Positions 8,975 to 17,493 of a stretch of DNA of 64,000 nt are shown here, one piece after another (positions within the stretch are counted from its first letter, which is position 1; each line of letters opens with the position of its first letter). The position numbers and the translations under genes were made by a program. The notes under the pieces are model-generated. The model worked only from the letters and a program-made list of their open reading frames with translations. It was not told the origin of the DNA and made no database searches. The DNA comes from Kitasatospora gansuensis (GTDB lineage: Bacteria; Actinomycetota; Actinomycetes; Streptomycetales; Streptomycetaceae): assembly GCF_014203705.1 (NCBI RefSeq), contig NZ_JACHJR010000001.1, forward strand, positions 7,316,001 through 7,380,000, given 5' to 3'.

Positions 8975-9646
8975 GTGATCCGGGTAGTGGTGGTGGACGA
9001 CGAGGCCCTGGTCAGGTCCGGATTCGGGCTGATCCTGGGCGCGTCCGAGGACATCGAGGTGGTCGCGACCGCAGGCGGGGGAGCGGCCGTCGAGACGGTG
9101 CGCCGGGAGCGGCCCGACGTGGTCCTGCTGGACATCCGGATGCCGGACGTGGACGGGCTGACCGTGCTGCGCGAGCTGCGGACGAGGACGGACGGGCCGG
9201 TGGTGGCGATGCTGACCACCTTCGACACCGACGAGTACATCCTGGCCGCGCTCGACTCCGGTGCGGCGGGCTTCCTGCTGAAGGACACCGAGCCGGAGCA
9301 GCTGGCCCCGATGGTCCGCACCCTGGCGGCCGGGGGCGTGGTGCTGTCGCCCAAGGCGTCCCGTGCCCTGCTGCGCGGCCACCCCGGCAGCGGAGCGGTG
9401 GCTGACGAGCAGTCGGCCCGGGTCCGGCTGCTCACCGACCGCGAGCGTGACGTGCTCGTCCTGGTGGCCGAGGGGCTGTCGAACGGCGAGGTCGGAGCGC
9501 GTCTGCACCTGGGGACGGGCACGGTGAAGGAGCACGTCAGCGCGATCCTGACCAGGCTGCGGGTGACCAGCCGGGTGCAGGCCGCCCTGCTGGCGCAGCG
9601 GGCCGGCCTGCTCGACGAGCACCGGCGGACGGAGACCGGCCGGTGA
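8975..9646 (+). CDS. NarL/LuxR-type response regulator
   Basis: A 223-residue response regulator. The receiver domain carries the acidic pair (VVDDEA, residues 8-9), the phosphoacceptor Asp53 in LLDIRMPDVDG and the conserved Lys in FLLKDTEPEQL. The output domain is a LuxR helix-turn-helix (LTDRERDVLVLVAEGLSNGE). I use a GTG start giving MIRVVVVDDE, because the longer upstream frame runs through untypical low-complexity sequence. It overlaps the following kinase gene by 4 bases, so the pair is translationally coupled. Targets are unknown; the DUF418 gene in front is a candidate. Confidence 0.88.
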   Translation: MIRVVVVDDEALVRSGFGLILGASEDIEVVATAGGGAAVETVRRERPDVVLLDIRMPDVDGLTVLRELRTRTDGPVVAMLTTFDTDEYILAALDSGAAGFLLKDTEPEQLAPMVRTLAAGGVVLSPKASRALLRGHPGSGAVADEQSARVRLLTDRERDVLVLVAEGLSNGEVGARLHLGTGTVKEHVSAILTRLRVTSRVQAALLAQRAGLLDEHRRTETGR

Positions 9647-10761
9647 GCCGCGAACGGACCTGGTGGCGGCGGGTGCCCGCACCGGTCGTCGACCTCGCCC
9701 TGGTGCTGGCGGCCGCCGCCGACGTGCTGGTGAACTTCGAGGAGGAGGCGCCGCTCGGTCTGGCGCTGGCCGCGCTCGGCTGCGCCGCGCTGGCCTTCCG
9801 GCGCCGGTTCCCGCTCGCCGTCTTCGTGCTCACCCTGCCACTCGCCCTCATGCAGGACGTCGCGCTGGCCACCCTGGTCGCGCTGTTCACGCTGGCCGAA
9901 CGCTCCCGGAACCGCCGGCTGCTCGCCGGGTGCGCCGTGCTGGCCGCCGCCGTGGGCACCGTCCCCTGGCCGCTGCTCGGCCCGGCGGAGCTCGGCCGGA
10001 TCACCACGGCGATCTACGCCGCGTACAACCTGGCGACCGCCGCGGCGCCCGTCCTGATGGGCCAACTCGTCAGGGCGCAGCGGAAGTCCGTCCGGCAGCT
10101 GGCCGAGATCCAGGAGGCCAGGGAGCACGAACGGGCCCTGTACGCTCAGGCCGTGCTGGCCCGCGAGCGCGCGCAGCTGGCCCGCGAGATGCACGACGTG
10201 GTCTCCCACCAGGTCAGCCTGATCGCGGTACAGGCCGGGGCGCTCCAGGTCGCCACCCAGGACCCGGACGCCGAGCAGGCCGCCCGGACGATCCGGACCC
10301 TGAGCGTCACCACGCTCGACGAACTCCGCACCATGGTACGGCTGTTGCGCGCCTCCGGCGGCCGCGACACCGAGCTGACGCCCCAGCCCACGCTGGCCGA
10401 TCTGCGCCGGCTGGTGGAGTCGAGCGGCATCCCGGCCGAGCTGACCGGACAGCTCCCCGCCACGGTGAGCACCCCGGCGCAGCGCGCCGTCTACCGCACG
10501 GTGCAGGAGGCGCTGACCAACGTCCGCAAGCACGCCCCCGGCGCCACGGCCCGGGTCGAACTCCGGCAGGAGGGGGAGCGGATCGGAGTGACCGTCACCA
10601 ACACCCCGGCCACCCGCCCGGCGCTCCCGCTCCCCGGCTCCCAGCTCGGCCTGGTCGGGCTGGGGGAGCGGGCCGAGATCCTGAACGGCTCGCTGGAGGC
10701 GGGCCCGACGCCGGACGGCGGGTACCGGGTCCGGCTGCGGCTGCCGTTCGACCCGGCCTGA
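9643..10761 (+). CDS. DesK/NarX-type sensor histidine kinase
   Basis: A 372-residue membrane kinase with a GTG start. Four to five membrane segments occupy residues about 10-135, with very short loops. The HisKA_3 dimerisation helix has the phosphoacceptor His in REMHDVVSHQVSLIAV, and the HATPase domain shows ALTNVRKHAPG (N-box) and a LGLVGLGERAEIL G-box. It lacks an extracellular sensor domain, which suggests sensing within the membrane. It is the cognate partner of the response regulator encoded just before it. Confidence 0.88.
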   Translation: MSRERTWWRRVPAPVVDLALVLAAAADVLVNFEEEAPLGLALAALGCAALAFRRRFPLAVFVLTLPLALMQDVALATLVALFTLAERSRNRRLLAGCAVLAAAVGTVPWPLLGPAELGRITTAIYAAYNLATAAAPVLMGQLVRAQRKSVRQLAEIQEAREHERALYAQAVLARERAQLAREMHDVVSHQVSLIAVQAGALQVATQDPDAEQAARTIRTLSVTTLDELRTMVRLLRASGGRDTELTPQPTLADLRRLVESSGIPAELTGQLPATVSTPAQRAVYRTVQEALTNVRKHAPGATARVELRQEGERIGVTVTNTPATRPALPLPGSQLGLVGLGERAEILNGSLEAGPTPDGGYRVRLRLPFDPA

Positions 10762-10792
10762 CCTCCCCGGGAAAAAACTTTTCGCGCGGGCG

Positions 10793-10823
10793 GCAACCTT
10801 TCCTCCTCCGGCGGCCACCTAGG
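10793..10823 (+). promoter_or_regulatory. Possible ECF-type promoter upstream of the SigE-family gene
   Basis: GCAACC, a typical ECF -35 element, is followed after about 16 bases by CACCTAGG, which resembles the -10 of self-regulated streptomycete SigE-type sigma genes. It points toward the sigma factor gene 180 bases downstream. Judged by eye only. Confidence 0.3.
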
Positions 10824-10853
10824 GATGCAACGTCGACTCGGGCAGGCGAACGG

Positions 10854-10937
10854 ATGGGCAATGAGGACAACGAAACACGGCATTCCGCGGCTGCGGCGTG
10901 GGCGGGCGGTGCGGCGACCGCCGTCCTGACGTGGTGA
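10854..10937 (+). CDS. Possible 27-residue leader peptide
   Basis: A short frame, MGNEDNETRHSAAAAWAGG and then ATAVLTW, lies between the putative ECF promoter and the sigma factor gene. It has an acidic, polar N-terminus and a hydrophobic tail. It has no strong ribosome binding site and no relative I recognise, so it may be noncoding. Confidence 0.2.
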   Translation: MGNEDNETRHSAAAAWAGGAATAVLTW

Positions 10938-10962
10938 TGGGCACTGTTACGCTCAGGCCGAT

Positions 10963-10976
10963 TGTTAACGCGCACA
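10963..10976. promoter_or_regulatory. Near-copy of the TGTTAACGCTCACA operator
   Basis: TGTTAACGCGCACA matches the operator found upstream of secreted-enzyme genes at 22655 and 41646 at 13 of 14 positions. It lies 26 bases before the sigma factor start codon. A single mismatch in a C+G-rich half could be chance. Confidence 0.3.
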
Positions 10977-11002
10977 TCGCAGGGAGAGGGCGACCGAGGG
11001 AG

Positions 11003-11533
11003 ATGCTCCCCGACAACGCGTCCGCGGAGTTCCACGACTTCTTCGAACGCCACTACGCCGAACTGGCCCGTTTCGCCCACCTTCTGACCGGCGAGAAGGA
11101 CGCGGCCGACGACCTCGCCGCAGATGCCCTGCTCGCCCTGTGGCAACGCTGGGACCGCCTGCGGGAGGCGCAGCACCCGGTCGCCTACGCTCGCGGCGTG
11201 GTGGCCAATCTCGCCCGCGAACGGATCAGGAGCGCGGTCCGCGAACGCCGCCGGATCACGCTGTTCTGGTCCCGCAGCCCGGAGGAGACAGCGGGGCCGG
11301 ACGTGGCGGGCGTGCTCGACGTCCGGGCGGCGCTGGCCCGGCTGCCGTTCCGCAAGCGGGCGTGCGTGGTGCTGCGTCATGCCTTCGACCTGTCGGAGAA
11401 GGACACCGCCGCGGCCCTGGGCATATCGGTCGGTACGGTGAAGAGCCAGACCTCGAAAGGTATGGCCGAACTGGAACGAATACTTGGTGTACGAGCGGTC
11501 GGAGAACTGGCGATCGGAAGGGGGGCCCGATGA
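11003..11533 (+). CDS. SigE-family ECF RNA polymerase sigma factor
   Basis: A 176-residue sigma-70 factor of the actinobacterial SigE (SASP-type) ECF group. Region 2 begins at FHDFFERHYAELARFAHLLT and includes DAADDLAADALLALWQRW, the -10-recognition helix. Region 4 has LPFRKRACVVLRHAFDLSEK followed by the helix-turn-helix AAALGISVGTVKSQTSKG. The ATG giving MLPDNASAEF is chosen because conserved sequence starts there and a GAGGGAG lies just upstream, although its spacing is short. It overlaps the next gene by ATGA. The next protein, membrane-bound with an extracellular domain, is the likely sensor or anti-sigma partner. Confidence 0.85.
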   Translation: MLPDNASAEFHDFFERHYAELARFAHLLTGEKDAADDLAADALLALWQRWDRLREAQHPVAYARGVVANLARERIRSAVRERRRITLFWSRSPEETAGPDVAGVLDVRAALARLPFRKRACVVLRHAFDLSEKDTAAALGISVGTVKSQTSKGMAELERILGVRAVGELAIGRGAR

Positions 11534-12288
11534 ACGAGGAGATCAGCCGTCGTCTGCGCGAGGCGGCCGAGGCCCACCAGCCGGACCGCGCCCAGATCCT
11601 GGCGCGGATGGAGCGCGGCGCGGCCGGGGGCACCGTCAAGCACCGCACACCGTCGATCGCGAGGTCCTGGCGCAGGGCGGTGCTGGCCGGCGTCGTCACC
11701 TTCGGCATCCTGACGACCGGAGGTCTCGCCGTCGCGGGCATCGTCGGAGCACCGTCGCCGCCGGCCCCGGTTCCCGCCGTGCCGTCCCCGACCGCCACGC
11801 CGACTCCGACACCGTCGGCTCACAGCACCAGTGCCCCGGCCCCGGCCACCACCCCGAGCAGCCCGCGCCCCACTCCGTCGGCGAGCAGCCGGACCCAGAA
11901 CGGCCCGCTGTGGTCGGAGGGGTCGATGGGCCCGCACAACACCGTGTACTGGGGCCAGAGTGACCTCGTCCTCAAGACCACCCAGCCGCTCACCTCGCTC
12001 ACGGTGGAACTGCGGATCGCGCAGACCGGCGACGTACGGAGTACCGGAAACTGGCGGACCCTGCCGGTCGACGACTTCACCGTCACCGTCCAGGAGACCG
12101 GCGGCGCGCTGGTCTACCGCTGGGTCCTCAAGGCGGGCCGCACCGTGCCGGCCGGACAGCACGAGTTCGCGGCCCAGTACAACCACGCCACCGGCACGCG
12201 CAACACCGGCAAGGACAGCTATCGGGTGGAGGCGCCGAGCTCCGCCGGGTCCGCCGCGGTGTGGGGAGGTTTCGGCCCGGCCCAGTGA
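11530..12288 (+). CDS. Membrane-anchored partner of the SigE-type sigma factor (unknown function)
   Basis: A 252-residue protein. A cytoplasmic N-terminus of about 45 residues (MNEEISRRLREAAEAHQPDR) is followed by one membrane helix (AVLAGVVTFGILTTGGLAVAG). A Pro/Ser/Thr-rich linker of about 70 residues then leads to a C-terminal beta-rich domain of about 120 residues (VYWGQSDLVLKTTQPLTSLT). This architecture and the 4-base overlap with the sigma gene fit a transmembrane anti-sigma-like or sensor protein. No known anti-sigma domain is recognisable in the N-terminus, and no ligand can be predicted. It ends convergently 21 bases from the next gene. Confidence 0.7.
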   Translation: MNEEISRRLREAAEAHQPDRAQILARMERGAAGGTVKHRTPSIARSWRRAVLAGVVTFGILTTGGLAVAGIVGAPSPPAPVPAVPSPTATPTPTPSAHSTSAPAPATTPSSPRPTPSASSRTQNGPLWSEGSMGPHNTVYWGQSDLVLKTTQPLTSLTVELRIAQTGDVRSTGNWRTLPVDDFTVTVQETGGALVYRWVLKAGRTVPAGQHEFAAQYNHATGTRNTGKDSYRVEAPSSAGSAAVWGGFGPAQ

Positions 12289-12309
12289 GCTTGCGCCTAC
12301 CGTCTGCCC

Positions 12310-12993
12310 CTACCGTCTACGCGGCACGAGTCCGGTTTCGAAGGCGATGATCGCCAGGTGGACGCGGTCCCGAGCCTCGAGCTTGGCGAACAGACGCGCG
12401 ACATGGGTCTTCGCGGTCGCCGCGCTGATCACCAGCCGCTCGGCTATCTCGGTGTTCGACAGTCCCTGTCCGACCAGTGCCAGCACCTCGCGCTCCCGGT
12501 CGGTGATCCCCGCGATGGGACTCGACTCCGCGGCGGGCCCGGCGTCCGGTTCGGGGGCCGCGGGGCCGGACGTTCCGGCGAAGTCCGCGATCAGCCGTCG
12601 GGTCACGCTCGGCGCGATCAGCGCGTCGCCCGCGGCCACCACGCGGATCGCTTCCAGGATCGCGTCCAGGGCCATGCTCTTGAGGAGGAATCCGCTGGCC
12701 CCGGCGCGCAGTGCGCCGTAGACGTACTCGTCGTGGTCGAAGGTCGTCAGCACCAGGACCTTGGGCGGGTCAGGCTCGGCGGTCGCCTGTCGGGTCGCCT
12801 CGATCCCGTCCATGCCCGGCATCCGGATGTCCATCACCACGACGTCCGGCCGCAGTTCACGCACCAGGCGCACCGCCTCGCAGCCGTCGCCGGCCTGGCC
12901 GACCACCTCCAGGTCGTCGGTGTCGCCGACCAGGATCCCGAGCCCCACCAGCATCAGTGGCTGGTCGTCGACCAGCAGCACCCGTACGCTCAT
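12310..12993 (-). CDS. NarL/LuxR-type response regulator of the ABC-exporter locus
   Basis: A 227-residue response regulator. The receiver has LLVDDQP, the phosphoacceptor Asp in VMDIRMPGMDG and the Lys of FLLKSMA. A linker of about 40 residues precedes a LuxR-type helix-turn-helix (TDREREVLALVGQGLSNTEI). Its start ATG overlaps the end of the upstream kinase gene by 4 bases. Together they probably control the divergent ABC exporter, a common arrangement in actinomycetes for antibiotic or cell-envelope stress. Confidence 0.88.
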   Translation of the reverse strand: MSVRVLLVDDQPLMLVGLGILVGDTDDLEVVGQAGDGCEAVRLVRELRPDVVVMDIRMPGMDGIEATRQATAEPDPPKVLVLTTFDHDEYVYGALRAGASGFLLKSMALDAILEAIRVVAAGDALIAPSVTRRLIADFAGTSGPAAPEPDAGPAAESSPIAGITDREREVLALVGQGLSNTEIAERLVISAATAKTHVARLFAKLEARDRVHLAIIAFETGLVPRRR

Positions 12994-14198
12994 GCCGGCA
13001 GCCTCGCCGTCACCCGGAATCCGCCCTCCGGACGCTGGCCGGCGCTGAACTGGCCGGACAGCAACGTCACCCGCTCGCGCATGCCGAGCAGGCCGAAGCC
13101 GCTCCCGCCGGCCGCGGAGAGCCTCGGACGGCCCGGCCCGCCATGACCGTCGTCCCCGTCGTCCACCACCTCGATCGTCACCCCTTCCGGCTCGTAACCA
13201 ACCGCGACCCGGCACGTTCGCGCCCTGGAATGCCGCACCACGTTCGTCACCGACTCCTGGACGATCCGGAACGCCGACAGCTCGATCTCCGGCGGCAACG
13301 GACGCCGCTCGCCCCGCCAGGTCACCTGAACCCGCACCCCGGCGCCGGCCGTGCGTTCGGCGAGCTGCGGGACGTCGGCCAGGCTGCCGGCCGGCGCCAG
13401 CGGAGCGGCCTGCGGCATGGCGTCGTCGGGCTCGGCGCGGCGGAGCGCCCCGAGCATGCGCTGCAGCTCCAGCAGCGTCTCCCGGCTGGTGGTCTCGATG
13501 CCGGTCAGCGCCTGCCGCGCCTGCTCGGGCTTGGTCTCCACGACCCGCGCCGCCGCGCCCGACAGCACCGTGATGATCCCGATGCTGTGCGCGACGCTGT
13601 CGTGCAGCTCGCGGGCGATCCGCAGCCGCTCGGCCATGACGACGCGGGCCCCGGTCTGCTCCTGCAGGGCTTCGAGGTATTCACGGCGTTTGCGATACAC
13701 CTGCCCGAAGACCCACGCGACCGCGAACCACAACGCGAACTGCCCGGCCCACTGGGACGCGTCGCTGACGGTCTGCTCGCGGCCGTGGAGGCAGTTGAAG
13801 AACGCGGCCACCACGGCCGCGACGGAGCCGACGGCGGCAGCCTTCGGCCGCCGGGCGGCGAGGTACCCGCCCAAGCCGACGAGCAGGACGAACACGATCA
13901 AGGGCCGCGCGCCGAAGGCGTCGCCGAGGACTGCTTCGCCCAGGACCGCCGCGAATACCGCCGCGGGCAGCCGGCGCACCAGCAGAACCGGCAGGGCGAG
14001 CAGGACGCAGAGACCGAGCATCTGGAAGGGATCGAGCCCGGGGAACCGGAACAGGCCGTCGTAGTGCGCCCAATCAGTGGGCAGCATCGTCAAGGCGAGA
14101 ATCAGCGCGTACAAGCCGGCGGTGGCCAGCACCACGGCCTGTGACATCAGCCAGGTCACGCGCTTCGATGCCGAGAGACGCTGGAGAAGCTGTTCCAT
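12990..14198 (-). CDS. DesK-type sensor histidine kinase
   Basis: A 402-residue kinase. Its N-terminus has about five membrane helices with minimal loops (residues about 15-155). The HisKA_3 helix has RELHDSVAHSIGIITVLSG with the phosphoacceptor His, and the ATPase domain has VQESVTNVVRHSRA and GLLGMRERV. The start giving MEQLLQRLSASKRVTW is chosen because the longer frame would overlap the divergent ABC gene. It is coupled to the response regulator and divergent from the MacB-like ABC genes, so the four genes form a sensing and export module. Confidence 0.87.
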   Translation of the reverse strand: MEQLLQRLSASKRVTWLMSQAVVLATAGLYALILALTMLPTDWAHYDGLFRFPGLDPFQMLGLCVLLALPVLLVRRLPAAVFAAVLGEAVLGDAFGARPLIVFVLLVGLGGYLAARRPKAAAVGSVAAVVAAFFNCLHGREQTVSDASQWAGQFALWFAVAWVFGQVYRKRREYLEALQEQTGARVVMAERLRIARELHDSVAHSIGIITVLSGAAARVVETKPEQARQALTGIETTSRETLLELQRMLGALRRAEPDDAMPQAAPLAPAGSLADVPQLAERTAGAGVRVQVTWRGERRPLPPEIELSAFRIVQESVTNVVRHSRARTCRVAVGYEPEGVTIEVVDDGDDGHGGPGRPRLSAAGGSGFGLLGMRERVTLLSGQFSAGQRPEGGFRVTARLPA

Positions 14199-14327
14199 GC
14201 GGAGATCGTATTCAGTGGCGTCGGCGCTGCGCGTCGCCCCGGGGATGTACGCCGGATACGCCCCCGGGGCGATGGCCCGGGAAGGGGTGACATCCGCCGG
14301 CCGACGCGGTGGACCGTGGTCCGTTCC

Positions 14328-14343
14328 TAGGTTCATGGTCATG
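14328..14343 (+). promoter_or_regulatory. Probable -10 box of a leaderless transcript for the ABC ATPase gene
   Basis: TAGGTT ends 7 bases before the ATG at 14341 and no Shine-Dalgarno sequence is present. This is the pattern of leaderless actinobacterial mRNAs in which transcription starts at the A of the start codon. No convincing -35 is visible. Confidence 0.35.
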
Positions 14344-15069
14344 ACGAATGCACCGATGATCGATCTTCGCGACACGACAAAGAAGTACGACGACGGCCCG
14401 CCCGCACTGGCCGGCGTCACCTTGTCCGTGGCGGCCGGCGAGTGCGTGGCGATCCTCGGCCATTCCGGCAGTGGCAAGTCCACGCTGCTGAACCTGATCG
14501 CGGGTCTGGACAAGCCTTCCAGCGGCACCGTGACCGTCGACGGCACCCGCGTCGACCAGCTCGGCGAGGCCGGTTCGGCGAAGTACCGCCGGGCCTCGAT
14601 CGGCATGATCTTCCAGTTCTTCAACCTGCTGGACGACCTGACCGTGTTGGACAACGTCATGGTTCCGGCGCAGCTGGCCGGGATGGGCAAGGGCGAAGCG
14701 AAGCGGCGGGCCGTCGAGCTGCTCGACTCGCTGGGCATCGACCGGCATGCTCAGGCCTATCCGCAGCGGCTGTCCGGCGGGGAACGGCAGCGGGTGGCGG
14801 TGGCCAGGGCCCTGATGAACGAGCCGGCGCTGCTGCTGGCCGACGAGCCGACCGGCGCGCTGGACTCGGGCTCGGCCGAGGACGTGCGCGAGCTGCTGCT
14901 GGACCTGAACAGCGATGGCCAGACCATCCTGCTGGTCACCCACGACGCGCAGCTGGCCGCGCGCACCGCGCACCGCACGATCGAGTTGGTGGACGGCGCG
15001 GTGGCACGGGACGTGGTCAACACGGCGGGCGGCGCCACCGTCAACAGCTCGGCGGGAGCGGTCCGTTGA
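14341..15069 (+). CDS. MacB/LolD-type ABC transporter ATP-binding protein
   Basis: A 242-residue cytoplasmic ATPase. It shows Walker A (GHSGSGKST), the Q-loop (IFQFFNLLDDL), the signature LSGGERQRVAVARAL, Walker B (LLLADEPTGALD) and the H-loop (LLVTHDAQ). The sequence places it with the ATPases that drive FtsX-like mechanotransmission permeases. An in-frame ATG two codons upstream is an alternative start; I prefer MTNAPMIDL. It overlaps the permease gene by 4 bases. Confidence 0.92.
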   Translation: MTNAPMIDLRDTTKKYDDGPPALAGVTLSVAAGECVAILGHSGSGKSTLLNLIAGLDKPSSGTVTVDGTRVDQLGEAGSAKYRRASIGMIFQFFNLLDDLTVLDNVMVPAQLAGMGKGEAKRRAVELLDSLGIDRHAQAYPQRLSGGERQRVAVARALMNEPALLLADEPTGALDSGSAEDVRELLLDLNSDGQTILLVTHDAQLAARTAHRTIELVDGAVARDVVNTAGGATVNSSAGAVR

Positions 15070-17474
15070 GCGCCCTGGGCAAGGTCGTACGTTCCGGCGT
15101 GGGCCGCCGTCGGGTCCAGTCCCTCGTCATCGCCCTGACAACGTTCGCCGCGGTGACGTCCTCAGTACTCTCCCTCGGCCTGTTGGCCGTCGTGCAGGCC
15201 CCGTTCGACCACGCCTTCAGTGCTCGGAACGGGGCGCACCTGGCGGTCCAGTTCGACGGCTCGAAGGCCACGGCCGCGCAGGCCGCCGCCACCGCGCACG
15301 CCGTCGGCGTCACCGAGGCGGCCGGACCGTACCCGGTCGCCGCCGCCCTGGACACGACGATCGGCACGGACTGCTCCAAGAAGGACTGGGCCGGTCACGA
15401 CAACGGTCCGATCACCGTCACCACCCGGCCCGACCTGGGCAGCACCTCCGGGATGGACCAGTTGGCGCTGACCCAGGGGCGCTGGCCGACCGGCCCGGGC
15501 GAGATCGCCCTGCCGTGGCAGCACTATGCCACCGACTGCTTCGGCGATTCGGTGGTGTTCTCCGCCCTGCCGGGCAAGCCGTCGTTCAAGGTCGTCGGCT
15601 TCGCCAACTCGGTGACCAACAGCGCGACCGCCTTCGCCACCGCCGACGGTTTCGCGCGGCTCACCGCCGCCGGTGCCAAGTCCGACGTCCAGATGCTCTA
15701 CCGGTTCGCCGAGGCCGGGACCGCCGCCGACATCGCCGCCGACAAGCAGGCGGTGGCCGCCGCCGTGCCGGCCGGCGCGGTCGAGGGCGGACAGTCGTAC
15801 CTGACCGCGGAGCAGCAGGTGACCGGCAACGCCAAGGCCTACGTGCCGTTCCTGATCGCCTTCGGGATCCTCGGACTGTTCATGTCGGTGCTGATCATCG
15901 CGATCGTGGTCAGCGGGGCGGTGGCCTCGGGAATCCGGCGCATCGGGATTCTGAAGTCGTTGGGCTTCACCCCTTCGCAGGTGGCCCGCGCCTACACCGC
16001 GCAGGCCATGATCCCGGCGACACTCGGCCTGGTGCTCGGCACGGCTTTCGGCAACCTCCTGGCTGTACCGATCCTGGACGGGGCCACCAAGCAGCTCGGC
16101 GCGGCCAGTGCCACGATTCCGTTGTGGGTCAGCGCCGTGGTGCCGCTGGGCACCCTGCTGATCGTCGGTGTCACGGCTCTGGTCCCGGCACTGCGGGCCG
16201 GCCGGATGCCGACGGTGCGGGCCCTGGTGGTCGGCCGCGCCCCCAAGGCCGGGGGCGGTCGGGCGGCGCAGCGTCTGGCCTCGCGGCTGCCGCTGCCCCG
16301 GGCCGTGTCGTTGGGGCTGGCCCAGCCGTTCGCCCGGCCGGCCCGGGCCGTACTGGTCGGTGCGGCGGTGCTGTTCGGCGTGGTGAGCGTCACGTTCGCG
16401 GTGGGGCTGGAGTCCGGGTTCAACAAGTACCTGGACACCAGCACCTCGGGCTTCAACATCGCGTCGGAGTTCGTGATGCCCACAGCCGACGTGGGCGTGC
16501 CCTGGGATCGCTACGGCCCCAACGACCCGCGCAAACCGCACCTGGATGCCGCCGAGGTGGCCGCCGCGCTCGCCGAGATCCCGGGCACGAAGGCCGCGTT
16601 CGGCTGGGGCGACAGCGGCGCGACCATGGTCGGTGCCCCGCCCGGCGGCGAACCGCCCAGGGTGTTCACGGTCACCGGCGACTTCTCCTGGACGCACATG
16701 GAGCTGCTGTCCGGCCGCTGGTACTCGGCGCCCGGCGAGGCCGTGGTCGGCGACAAGTTGGCCTCGGCGGTGGGGATCCACGTCGGTGACGACGTCACCG
16801 TGGTGCAGCAGAACAAGCAACTGTCGCTGAAGGTCGTCGGCATCAACTTCGACACCAACCAGGGCGACTACACGGTCATGACGGATGCGGCCACCTTCAC
16901 CGCCGCCGGTCTGATCCCGCACATCGACCTGTTCAACGTCGAGCTGGCCGACAACGTCAACGAAAAGGACTGGTCCGCCTCGGCCGCCGCCGCGCTGACC
17001 CCGCTGAACGCCTCGGTCGAGGCGAGCTCGGGCGGGGGCAAGAACATCATCGTGATCACCATGGGCGCCCTGGTGGCCACCCTCACGCTGATGATGATCG
17101 CGGTCGCCGCGCTCGGGGTGCTGAGCACGGTGGTGCAGGACACCCGGGAGCGGGTCCATGATCTGGGGATCCTCAAGGCCCTCGGGATGACGCCCAAGCA
17201 GACCGTTGCGATGGTGCTGACCTCGGTGACCCTCACCGGCCTGATCGCCGGGCTGATCGGGGTCCCGCTCGGGGTCGCGGTGGAGCAGGCGACGCTGACC
17301 CCGATGGGGAACGCGATCGGCCGGCACCTGCCGCCGAGCGTGTCCCACGTCTACACCCCCGGGCTGCTCGTCCCCCTGCTGGCCGGCGGGATCGTGATCG
17401 CCCTGCTCGGGGCACTGCTCCCGGCCGGCTGGGCGGCCCGGTCGCGGACCGCCACCGCGCTGCGGACCGAGTAG
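15066..17474 (+). CDS. FtsX-like (MacB-type) ABC transporter permease with two FtsX domains
   Basis: An 802-residue permease starting at TTG within the stop of the ATPase gene. A first transmembrane helix near residue 20-40 precedes a large extracellular domain (to about residue 255). Three helices of the first FtsX domain follow (about 260-370), then a second half of the same plan with its own extracellular segment (about 440-650) and three final helices. The paired IRRIGILKSLGFTPSQVARA and HDLGILKALGMTPKQTVAMV segments are the coupling helices typical of the duplicated FtsX family. It is likely to export or sense an envelope-active compound together with the neighbouring kinase. Confidence 0.9.
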   Translation: MSALGKVVRSGVGRRRVQSLVIALTTFAAVTSSVLSLGLLAVVQAPFDHAFSARNGAHLAVQFDGSKATAAQAAATAHAVGVTEAAGPYPVAAALDTTIGTDCSKKDWAGHDNGPITVTTRPDLGSTSGMDQLALTQGRWPTGPGEIALPWQHYATDCFGDSVVFSALPGKPSFKVVGFANSVTNSATAFATADGFARLTAAGAKSDVQMLYRFAEAGTAADIAADKQAVAAAVPAGAVEGGQSYLTAEQQVTGNAKAYVPFLIAFGILGLFMSVLIIAIVVSGAVASGIRRIGILKSLGFTPSQVARAYTAQAMIPATLGLVLGTAFGNLLAVPILDGATKQLGAASATIPLWVSAVVPLGTLLIVGVTALVPALRAGRMPTVRALVVGRAPKAGGGRAAQRLASRLPLPRAVSLGLAQPFARPARAVLVGAAVLFGVVSVTFAVGLESGFNKYLDTSTSGFNIASEFVMPTADVGVPWDRYGPNDPRKPHLDAAEVAAALAEIPGTKAAFGWGDSGATMVGAPPGGEPPRVFTVTGDFSWTHMELLSGRWYSAPGEAVVGDKLASAVGIHVGDDVTVVQQNKQLSLKVVGINFDTNQGDYTVMTDAATFTAAGLIPHIDLFNVELADNVNEKDWSASAAAALTPLNASVEASSGGGKNIIVITMGALVATLTLMMIAVAALGVLSTVVQDTRERVHDLGILKALGMTPKQTVAMVLTSVTLTGLIAGLIGVPLGVAVEQATLTPMGNAIGRHLPPSVSHVYTPGLLVPLLAGGIVIALLGALLPAGWAARSRTATALRTE

Positions 17475-17493
17475 GACCGAGCCGAACAGTGAG

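Noticed and set aside
12711..14144. A 477-codon plus-strand frame opposite the second histidine kinase gene
   Set aside because: It is antisense to a protein with clear kinase motifs and is Arg/Pro/Gln-rich without recognisable features, typical of shadow frames in high-G+C DNA.
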